Shown here: piece after piece, positions 1 to 6,457 of the stretch
Layout of the letters: each line of letters begins with the position of its first letter
Numbering within the stretch: the first letter of the stretch is position 1
Assembly (NCBI GenBank): GCA_903922535.1
Contig: CAIXUF010000390.1
Coordinates: 1-16,735 of the forward strand
Source: Candidatus Hydrogenedentota bacterium
GTDB taxonomy: Bacteria > Hydrogenedentota > Hydrogenedentia > Hydrogenedentiales > CAITNO01
Direction of reading: 5' to 3'
DNA: 16,735 nucleotides
Notes under the pieces: model-generated
Database searches by the model: none
What the model was told of the DNA's origin: nothing
The model's input: only the letters and a program-made list of their open reading frames with translations
Made by a program: the position numbers and the translations under genes

Positions 1-270
1 GACGGGGCCGAGTCCAAGGCCATGCTGGTGGAGACCTTTCTGGGCGCCTATCCGGATCGGCAGGTGGTCGCGGCTTCGGGCATGGCGGGCCATGGGCCTG
101 GCAACGACGTGCGTGCGCACCGCATGGGCCGCGGCCTTGTTCTGGTGGGCGACCTGACCACGGGCGCGGCGCCGGGCATGGGGCTGATGGCCCCGCGCGT
201 CGGCATTGCGGCCTGCCAGCAGGCCAACGCCGTGCTGCGCATCCTGCTCGGCGAGGACCCCGTGGAATGA
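1..270 (+). CDS. thiF: ThiF-family sulfur carrier (ThiS) adenylyltransferase, C-terminal fragment
   Basis: The 5' end is cut by the window; 89 C-terminal residues are visible and end at TGA 268-270. The text contains ESKAMLVET, VVAASGMAGHGPGN and PGMGLMAPRVGIAACQQAN followed by LRILLGE. This is the C-terminal signature I associate with the shorter bacterial ThiF form (thiF family 2) of the E1-like/MoeB/ThiF superfamily. Such enzymes adenylate the C-terminal glycine of the sulfur carrier ThiS in the cytoplasm, for thiazole formation in thiamine synthesis. The ATP-binding Rossmann part lies outside the window, so the catalytic residues cannot be checked. The stop overlaps the queG start as ATGA, so the two genes are probably cotranscribed. 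A related E1-like protein such as MoeB or a TcdA-type enzyme is possible but less likely. Confidence 0.75.
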   Translation, partial: DGAESKAMLVETFLGAYPDRQVVAASGMAGHGPGNDVRAHRMGRGLVLVGDLTTGAAPGMGLMAPRVGIAACQQANAVLRILLGEDPVE

Positions 271-1292
271 CTTCCGACCCTGTCAACGACTCAGTGGGAG
301 TGCCTCTACTGGGAGCGCCCGTCACTCCCGCGAAGGCGGGAGTGTCCCCGCCGGCTTCTTCGCCCACCGTTCGTGCCCAAGCCCTCAAAGCCCGCGCCAC
401 CGAACTAGGCTTCGACGCCTGCGGTATTGCGCCGGTGTCCGCCGAGGCGGACGATGGATTTGACGCCTGGCTTGCGGCGGGCTTTCATGCGGGCATGGAC
501 TGGATGGCGCGCACGCGGGACCTGCGCCAGCAGGTCGGTCTTAAACTGCCCGGCGCACGGTCGGTGGTGGTGGTGGCGCGCAATTACTGGGTGCCCCGAC
601 CGGAGGCGCCGCCCGGCACGGGCCGGGTGTCCTGCTATGCCTGGGGCCGCGACTACCACCGCGCGCTGAAAAAGCCGCTTCGGCACCTGGCTGCGTTTCT
701 CGACGGACTGGAGCCCCGTGCGACCAGCTATGCCAGTATCGACAGCGGGCCCGTGCGTGAGCGCGCCTGGGCTGCGAGGGCCGGTCTCGGCTGGGTCGGC
801 AAACACAGCCTCATCATCCGTCCCGAACTGGGCACATGGTTCTTCCTCGGCACGGTGCTGACCACGGTGGCGCTGACGCCGGACGCGCCGACGGAGGACG
901 GTTGCGGCGCCTGCCGCCTTTGTATGGATGCCTGCCCCACGGGGGCCATCGTGGCCCCGCGTACGGTCGATTCAAATACGTGCATTTCTTATCACACCAT
1001 TGAGAACAAGGGCGCGATTCCTGACATAGTGGCCGCCAATATGGGCAGTCAGGTGTTCGGCTGTGACATGTGCCAGCAGGCCTGCCCATGGAATCGCGCC
1101 CCGCAGGTCACTGACAGCGCAGACTTCCTGCCACGGCCGAACGCGGCCAACCCGCCGCTCGACCGGCTCGTTGCGGGTGATGCGGACTGGTTCGACGCCA
1201 CGTTCAACGGCACACCGGTCCGCCGGGCCGGACTGGAAGGCATGCGCCGCAATGCGGTTATTGCGCGGAAGGATGCCGGGGATGACACCTGA
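267..1292 (+). CDS. queG: Epoxyqueuosine reductase QueG, with a repeat-derived N-terminal extension
   Basis: QueG reduces epoxyqueuosine to queuosine in tRNA wobble position 34, using cobalamin and two [4Fe-4S] clusters, in the cytoplasm. Cluster ligands are visible: C213, C216, C219 and C223 (CGACRLCMDACP), and C239, C266, C269 and C273 (CISYHTIE, then CDMCQQACPW). D159 in SIDSGPVRERA matches the conserved acid of the family, and GLGWVGKHSLI follows. The start at 267 overlaps the thiF stop as ATGA and has GAGGA (253-257) nine bases upstream. The protein is 341 aa, but homology to the family only begins near residue 36. The first ~35 residues are a low-complexity extension containing the palindrome at 323-344. 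The C-terminus stops just after GLEGMRRNAVIA, so the HEAT-like tail of longer QueG proteins (about 380 aa in E. coli) is missing; short forms of this kind exist. GTG at 342 is an alternative start. Confidence 0.93.
   Translation: MTSDPVNDSVGVPLLGAPVTPAKAGVSPPASSPTVRAQALKARATELGFDACGIAPVSAEADDGFDAWLAAGFHAGMDWMARTRDLRQQVGLKLPGARSVVVVARNYWVPRPEAPPGTGRVSCYAWGRDYHRALKKPLRHLAAFLDGLEPRATSYASIDSGPVRERAWAARAGLGWVGKHSLIIRPELGTWFFLGTVLTTVALTPDAPTEDGCGACRLCMDACPTGAIVAPRTVDSNTCISYHTIENKGAIPDIVAANMGSQVFGCDMCQQACPWNRAPQVTDSADFLPRPNAANPPLDRLVAGDADWFDATFNGTPVRRAGLEGMRRNAVIARKDAGDDT
323..344. repeat. dRS3/REP-like perfect palindrome inside queG
   Basis: Arms CACTCCCGC (323-331) and GCGGGAGTG (336-344) are perfectly complementary around the loop GAAG. 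The core ACTCCC-N8-GGGAGT has the spacing of the Neisseria dRS3 repeat (ATTCCC-N8-GGGAAT) and of similar palindromes that are often translated as PAKAG in other bacteria. It lies in frame in queG, encoding V19-V26 (VTPAKAGV). A third partial copy of the arm, GTGGGAGTG at 294-302, could pair with 323-331 instead, giving two mutually exclusive hairpins near the queG start. Confidence 0.7.
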
Positions 1293-1374
1293 CGGCCACG
1301 CAAGGCCGGTGCTGTTTGGAACTATGTGCGGAGGTCGGTGTCGGGGGAATATTGCAAAGGCGTGGATATTGTTC

Positions 1375-1449
1375 GATGGACGAGATGGACTTACGTCGGC
1401 ATCTTTTTCCGGGTTATTCCCTGCGGTCCATCAAGTCCATCCAGTCCAT
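1375..1449. repeat. Imperfect inverted repeat with 9-bp-period GTCCAT units between convergent genes
   Basis: The left arm 1375-1392 (GATGGACGAGATGGACTT) is complementary to the right arm 1433-1449 (AAGTCCATCCAGTCCAT) with two internal mismatches; the loop is about 40 bases. GTCCAT recurs three times at 9-base spacing between 1426 and 1449. It fills the 165-bp gap between the queG stop and the nrpR-like stop. No U-tract follows either arm, so it is not a classical intrinsic terminator. It may still act as a bidirectional transcript end, or be a dispersed intergenic repeat. Confidence 0.5.
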
Positions 1450-1457
1450 GCTGACTG

Positions 1458-2468
1458 TCACCCCGTCCTCTTGGCTGCCAGCGCCGCGAGATTGCGGAAG
1501 TCGGTGAGATCCTGGTAGTCGCACAGCGTGCTCATGGCCGTGCTGGTGACCGAAATGCCGCTCTCGACCACCGCGGCGATGGGGTTGAGCCCGCCGCCCA
1601 GCACAAGTCCGACGCGGCCGCTGGCCACGGGGATGTCCAACAGGGGCTGGTTCGGGCTGCCCATGGCGAGCACGCCGCCCAGCCCGGCCTCTTCGGTGTC
1701 GCGAACAATGCGCAGCACTTCGGGCAGCGCCACGGCGGGCACTTCGCGGAAACTGGCGCCGACGGTTCCGTTTCCGGTCTGTGCGGCCGGCAGCACCCCG
1801 GTCATGTGGCCTCGGATGAAGATCTCCAGCGGGTCCAGGGAGGAACCGTCATAGGTGATGATCTGGGTGAAGCGGTGTGGATGGCCATCGTTCATTTCGA
1901 GCAGGCCGCCAAACCGGGAATGCGTGACGATGTTTGCATGCAGCAGCACTCCGTTCATGCTCACGCTGCACACCGTGCCGATGGCGGCGCAGTTGGCGGG
2001 CGTGCGGAAACCGCCGACATATTCACCCGGCAGGCCGATCACGGCCAGCCGCCCCATGCCCAGCCGGGCCTTGAACACATCGTACAGAATACTCAGCACT
2101 GTCTTGAGGTCGCGCAGCGCGACAGTGGAGATGTTCAAAATCACCCTGCCCCGCCGGGTCGCGAGATCAAAGTCCATCTGATAGGAGAGCGTGTCGACCT
2201 TGGCCGCGATGAAGCCGACCTTGTCAACGACCAGCGCGCCCTCCAGTTCGGACAGGCCCCGCTGGGTCAACCGTCGCCCGCGCCGGCCGAGATTCTCGGT
2301 CCAGCCGAGTTCATCGGTCTGGGCGAGATAGTTGCGGACGGCGCGCTCGCTCAGTTCAATACCCGCCAGTTCGAGCGCCTTGGCAATGCGCTCACTGCCG
2401 AGACTTGTGGGCGCATCATGCAGGATGCGCAGAATGGCCACCATGCGGCGCTTTGTCTTAATGTCCAT
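1458..2468 (-). CDS. NrpR-like transcriptional regulator (winged helix + one NrpR/DUF128 domain)
   Basis: This 336-aa protein has an N-terminal winged helix (about residues 5-75, RILHDAPTSLGSERIAKALE to GRRGRRLTQRG). One NrpR regulatory domain (DUF128) follows, about residues 80-325. Family-like stretches include RGRVILNIS (106-114), SMNGVLLHANIVTHSRFGG, ITYDGSSLDPLEIF and GLVLGGGLNPIAAVVESGI. Methanogen NrpR represses nif and glnA genes and senses 2-oxoglutarate. That protein has two regulatory domains in about 540 aa, whereas this is the short one-domain form. Whether it binds 2-oxoglutarate or controls nitrogen genes cannot be seen. It is the last gene of the minus-strand array, two bases after the A2 stop (TAATCATG), so it should be cotranslated with A2. 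It may autoregulate the array or simply ride along. Confidence 0.85.
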   Translation of the reverse strand: MDIKTKRRMVAILRILHDAPTSLGSERIAKALELAGIELSERAVRNYLAQTDELGWTENLGRRGRRLTQRGLSELEGALVVDKVGFIAAKVDTLSYQMDFDLATRRGRVILNISTVALRDLKTVLSILYDVFKARLGMGRLAVIGLPGEYVGGFRTPANCAAIGTVCSVSMNGVLLHANIVTHSRFGGLLEMNDGHPHRFTQIITYDGSSLDPLEIFIRGHMTGVLPAAQTGNGTVGASFREVPAVALPEVLRIVRDTEEAGLGGVLAMGSPNQPLLDIPVASGRVGLVLGGGLNPIAAVVESGISVTSTAMSTLCDYQDLTDFRNLAALAAKRTG

Positions 2469-2470
2469 GA

Positions 2471-5400
2471 TTACTGTCTCCCATTGTCTGCGGCGTTGTC
2501 CAGCCGTCCCAGCGCGTCACGCGCGCCGGTCAGGGCCGGATTGATTTTGATTGCTTTTTCAAGGGCCGTTCGCGCGCCCGCTGCGTCACCCGAAGCCTCC
2601 AGCGCCAGCCCAAGGTGCAGTTGGGGTACGGCCGCATCCGGGTGGACGGCCACCAGTCGTCTCCACTGCGCCGCGCGCGCCGTCCCGTCTCCGAACCCGT
2701 CCAGAATGGCGTCGATGCGCGCCGAGGACTTCGGTGATTCAGGCACCGCCTCCGCCACCGTGCGGTACTCCGTGATCGCGGCCATATTGTCGCCCACGGC
2801 TTCGAGCGCTGCGGCAAGGTCGACTCGGTAACCCAGGACTTTCGTTGTGAAGAAAAGGGCGCGCCGATATGCGTCCACCGCTCCGGACGGGTCACCGGCC
2901 TGCATGCGCTTTTTCGCGAGTGCTGCGCACGTTGCTGCCGCTCGTCCCATGGCGCTGGGTGTGGACGAGACCGCTTCACTGATCAATGCATGCCCCCCGA
3001 CGGTGTCACCGCGCGCGGCCAGCAGCGTGCCCAAATTGATTCGGGCGGGGACAAGCCGTGGGTTCTGCTTCAATGCGTCGCGATAGGCGTTTTCGGCGCT
3101 GGTCGTGTCTCCAACCGTTTCCAAGATCCCGGCCCGGGTGACCGCATACTGGCATGTGGCGGATACAAGAGCGGCGGCACACCGGAGTGCCACGGCACTG
3201 CCCGCGATGTCACCCGCCTTCAAACGCGTCTTTGCGGCAGCGGTGCAGGCCCCGGCTGCCTCTTCCACAATATCAGGCTGCCCCGAAACCGCCTCTTTAA
3301 TCAACGCAAGCCCATTTTCCGTTTCACCCCGGTTTGCCAGTAACCGCCCCATAAAAACCTTCGAGGAGGCGTCTCCGGGAGCAAAGCGCAACGCTTCACG
3401 ACTGGCGGCCTCGGCCCCCGAGACATCCCCGGCGGCAAGACGCACGCGTGCGGCGGCGACGCACAGGTCTGCCGCCTGCACGGCGAGTTCGGCGTGGCGG
3501 GCCACGGCCGCCCCCGCCAATTTCACGGCATCCCCGGCGCGGCCCTGGTCGAAGCGAAGCGCCGCCAAACCGAGGAGACAGTCCGGGTCCTGGGCGTCCC
3601 TGTCCAGTCCACGAAGAAATGCGGCAGCGGCCTTTTCCGAGTCACCCATGCGGCGGCATGCTCCGCCCAGGCGACTCCAGGGTAACGCATCCTGTCCGTC
3701 CCGCGCTGCAATGGCCTCCCACTGCGCGGCAAGTCCGGGACCGTCGCCAAGAGGTATGAAACAGGTGTCGATTCCGTCCGCCGCGGCCCGGCGGCAAAGC
3801 GGAACCTCCAGCAGGGCCACATAGGTGTCCAGGGCCTTTTCCAGGCCCACTTCGGCAACGCTGCACGCCAGTGCCGCAGGGTCGCATTCCTCTTCGCCGG
3901 GGCCGGGAAAGACCGGCAAGGAAACATATGCGTTCCCTGTTGAACCGCTTCTTGAAGGGGGCGCATCCAACCATGCACGGTATTCCGCAAGAACGTCCTT
4001 CTCTCCCAGGAACGGCTTGTAAACCATGCGTACCCGTTGACCATATGTTTTGCCCGGTTCCGGCGCGCGAAGCACATACTGCCAGTCCCATGCGACTGAC
4101 GGCACGGCGTCCCCTGAATCCCGGAGAACAAAGCGGGTGTCTTCGGGATGTTCAAACATCAAGATGAACACCATTTCATCATCGGTGGTCGCGTCGTTCT
4201 GATCGCCGTCCACGAGCCCATAGTAAACGGGCTCGGAGAAACGCACTCCACGGACAGGGCGCAGCCCCTCCGCAGCGTCCGCCTGCTCCGCTTCCCGTTC
4301 GGGTGGCCCCGTGCCCGCCACCGCGCCGCGTTCGGAGGGGCTTTCGCCGAAGCTCACCCAGCCCTCAACGGCGTTCCGCACGCCGGGGAAATGGATGGCC
4401 GGCGAACAGGCCCCATTGACACGGGAGGTTAAAGAGAACACCAAGGGTCCCCGGCAATCCTGTCCCGCGCGGGGCGTCACCTCGAACAGCATATCCACGG
4501 CGTTCTTTTCCGAGAAGGCATAACGCATGCGGCAGTCCATAACGTTTTCCGGCGTGCGCAGCGGCCAGCGTGCCTCGGCACAATCGGGGGAGCACAGGCT
4601 CAACTGCATCGGTCCGGCGTGGGGATCATCCCAGGGAAGCCACGCTTTGGCAGGGCTGTCTTCCATGACACGGTCCAGGCTGAGGCTGGGACGCGTGAAG
4701 ACCGGCGCAAAGGGGTGCTCGCGGGAAACCATGTGGGTGATGCCCATGCCGTTTCCCTTGTCCAGGCGATCCGCAGTGAACCACCCGCGGAGACTGCCGG
4801 CGCCAAGAGGGGCATGCGTCACGGCGGAATCGGGCGCTGCAAACGGGCCTGAATCCACAGGAACGCAATAGAGCACAAAACCGGCAACCTTGAAGGTCTG
4901 CTTCCGGAACGGCAGGTTGAGGACATTCAGAGCGCACTCAAATTCCGCGTTGCCGCTCTTTTCGAGCCGGCTGACCAGCCACACCTGAATGCCCTGCGCA
5001 TGCCATGCCGAAAGGTCGTGATAGTCGGACTGCGACCAGGATGTCTTGTGCAGGATTCTTTTCGGGGAAGCCTGCAAGAGAATCTCGATGTCACTGGTCA
5101 ACGAGTCGGCATAGGGGGGAAGCAGGACAAGATTATCCGCGGGTTTCACCCCGTCATGCAAAGCCTGGCATATCGGCCACCGAAGGCTGCGCTGGGGCCG
5201 GGTGCGAAGTATTTGGTCCAACAGGGACACCGTCGTGAAGGCCAGGGCGGCGGCCAGAACAATCCGGACGGCGCGTGAACGCGGCATTGTCACCGCACAT
5301 GCCAGGAGAATGGGCACGGCAACGGCGCTGCACAACGCATAACGGGCGAAGAAGCAGTGGGTATGGCTTTGCGTGAGCGCCATCAAGAGCATTGGCGGAA

Positions 5401-6385
5401 CAAATACGGTGAGTACAAGAAGGAACACCCCGTGTGATGCATTGGGCGGGGTGGGGGGGACGTTCCCTTCTTTTAACTGCTTGTGTGGAAGCAACCATTC
5501 CGCCAGCAGCGCGCAAAGTCCAAGCGGGAACAGGGCGACGATGACCGCGCCCATCACCCCGGTTCTGCCAATGAGCCCTGAACAGTCGTAAGAATACGAC
5601 GCGCCCGTGATGCCTGTGAGCATTGCGTAGGCGCCTTCCCGGGACAACGGCCCGATGTAGGCGCTGACGCTGCGGATGGCCGCGAAGTCGCACGAGCGCA
5701 GCCAAAGCGCCACCACCGCGGCGATGACCGCGTGAAAGGCTCCCCAGGGAAGCAGCACCGCCCGCCGCCTGTGGCACACCAGCAGAAAGAGCACCTGCGG
5801 CACGAACAGCAGATTGGCAAACAGATGCGACATGGCGAGCAGCACATCCACGGAAAAGTTCACGGACCATATGCGCCAATTGGGACGTTCCACCGCGCGC
5901 AAGAGGGTAAGCAGCGAAAGGGTGCCCAGCAGCGCGGTGAGCGAATAGTTGCGTATTTCCAGGGAATAGTAGACATGCATCGGCGACACCGCCAGCAGAA
6001 GCATTGCGGCAAGCCCCGTCATCGTCCCCTTTAGTCTCCGTCCGATGAAGAACACCGCCACGAAGGTTGCCGCGCTGAAAAAAACGGACAGCAGATGCAT
6101 TCGCAGCACGGTCAACCCGACGGCACGCACCCATGCATATTGAATGAGAAAGGAGACCGGGGTCATGGGTGGGTCAAGCCTGCGGGTTGCCTGAAGGGCA
6201 CCCGCAAAGGTCTGTTCATAGAGCCCCTTGAGGATGGTCAACTCGTCGCCATGGAGCCCTTCCTCCCCGATTCGGTACAGCCGCACAAAGAGGGCAAGGC
6301 CCATGACACAGGCAAACGCCGCGGCCGCAACAAGACGTTGCCGCCGTCCCGCGCTTCCCGCAATGTCAGACCCGGTTCCGGCCAT
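2471..6385 (-). CDS. A2: GT-C/PMT_2-like membrane glycosyltransferase fused to beta-rich region and TPR tail
   Basis: The protein is 1304 aa. Residues 1-395 hold about 11 hydrophobic segments. After the first, LYRIGEEGLHGDE places D47/E48 where PMT_2/ArnT-type enzymes carry their catalytic acidic pair in the first outer loop. SPMHVYYSLEIRNY (134-147) matches the second conserved loop of that family. Such enzymes move a sugar from a lipid-phosphate donor on the outer face of the cytoplasmic membrane. Residues 396-510 resemble a small soluble GT-C tail. Residues 520-830 are a beta-rich region I do not recognise, shared with A1 (GWVSFGESPSERGAV, RPVRGVRFSEP, MVYKPFLGEKDVL). Residues 845-1290 are TPR units. 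By GT-C topology the tail should be extracytoplasmic. The start has AAGGGGA five bases upstream. Acceptor and donor are unknown. Confidence 0.85.
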   Translation of the reverse strand: MAGTGSDIAGSAGRRQRLVAAAAFACVMGLALFVRLYRIGEEGLHGDELTILKGLYEQTFAGALQATRRLDPPMTPVSFLIQYAWVRAVGLTVLRMHLLSVFFSAATFVAVFFIGRRLKGTMTGLAAMLLLAVSPMHVYYSLEIRNYSLTALLGTLSLLTLLRAVERPNWRIWSVNFSVDVLLAMSHLFANLLFVPQVLFLLVCHRRRAVLLPWGAFHAVIAAVVALWLRSCDFAAIRSVSAYIGPLSREGAYAMLTGITGASYSYDCSGLIGRTGVMGAVIVALFPLGLCALLAEWLLPHKQLKEGNVPPTPPNASHGVFLLVLTVFVPPMLLMALTQSHTHCFFARYALCSAVAVPILLACAVTMPRSRAVRIVLAAALAFTTVSLLDQILRTRPQRSLRWPICQALHDGVKPADNLVLLPPYADSLTSDIEILLQASPKRILHKTSWSQSDYHDLSAWHAQGIQVWLVSRLEKSGNAEFECALNVLNLPFRKQTFKVAGFVLYCVPVDSGPFAAPDSAVTHAPLGAGSLRGWFTADRLDKGNGMGITHMVSREHPFAPVFTRPSLSLDRVMEDSPAKAWLPWDDPHAGPMQLSLCSPDCAEARWPLRTPENVMDCRMRYAFSEKNAVDMLFEVTPRAGQDCRGPLVFSLTSRVNGACSPAIHFPGVRNAVEGWVSFGESPSERGAVAGTGPPEREAEQADAAEGLRPVRGVRFSEPVYYGLVDGDQNDATTDDEMVFILMFEHPEDTRFVLRDSGDAVPSVAWDWQYVLRAPEPGKTYGQRVRMVYKPFLGEKDVLAEYRAWLDAPPSRSGSTGNAYVSLPVFPGPGEEECDPAALACSVAEVGLEKALDTYVALLEVPLCRRAAADGIDTCFIPLGDGPGLAAQWEAIAARDGQDALPWSRLGGACRRMGDSEKAAAAFLRGLDRDAQDPDCLLGLAALRFDQGRAGDAVKLAGAAVARHAELAVQAADLCVAAARVRLAAGDVSGAEAASREALRFAPGDASSKVFMGRLLANRGETENGLALIKEAVSGQPDIVEEAAGACTAAAKTRLKAGDIAGSAVALRCAAALVSATCQYAVTRAGILETVGDTTSAENAYRDALKQNPRLVPARINLGTLLAARGDTVGGHALISEAVSSTPSAMGRAAATCAALAKKRMQAGDPSGAVDAYRRALFFTTKVLGYRVDLAAALEAVGDNMAAITEYRTVAEAVPESPKSSARIDAILDGFGDGTARAAQWRRLVAVHPDAAVPQLHLGLALEASGDAAGARTALEKAIKINPALTGARDALGRLDNAADNGRQ
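2478..2482 (-). promoter_or_regulatory. Ribosome binding site of the nrpR-like gene
   Basis: GGGAG on the minus strand lies nine bases before the ATG at 2468, inside the last codons of A2. It supports this start and translational coupling to A2. Confidence 0.6.
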
Positions 6386-6408
6386 TCACGTCCCCTTCGC
6401 CGTGGGGG
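6386..6408 (-). promoter_or_regulatory. Ribosome binding site of A2 with a possible masking hairpin
   Basis: On the minus strand AAGGGGA (6391-6397) precedes the A2 ATG by five bases. The GGGG can pair with CCCC at 6404-6407 across an 8-base loop, which would hide the site until a ribosome crosses it. The helix is only four or five pairs, so this is tentative. Confidence 0.3.
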
Positions 6409-6457
6409 TCGTCACAGGAGGCTGAAGAAACGCGTCTTTTGTCTCGAAGCGGTTCAT
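6386..6457 (-). CDS. 23-codon coupling ORF between B and A2
   Basis: This small ORF starts at an ATG overlapping the B stop (ATGA). It has 23 sense codons, and its TGA directly abuts the A2 ATG (TGAATG). GGGGAG lies nine bases before its start, within B. The peptide begins MNRFETKDAFLQ and shows no recognised domain. A second ORF of exactly the same 72-nt length occupies the equivalent place before A1. It may be a translational-coupling leader rather than a functional peptide; expression is unproven. Confidence 0.4.
   Translation of the reverse strand: MNRFETKDAFLQPPVTTPTAKGT

Noticed and set aside
1293..1308. Small hairpin CGGCC/GGCCG right after the queG stop, as an intrinsic terminator
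   Set aside because: The stem has only five pairs and no T-run follows.
1806..2831. Long plus-strand open frame (341 codons) across nrpR and A2
   Set aside because: It is antisense to two well-supported genes and has no recognisable motif. GC-rich coding DNA routinely leaves such open frames.
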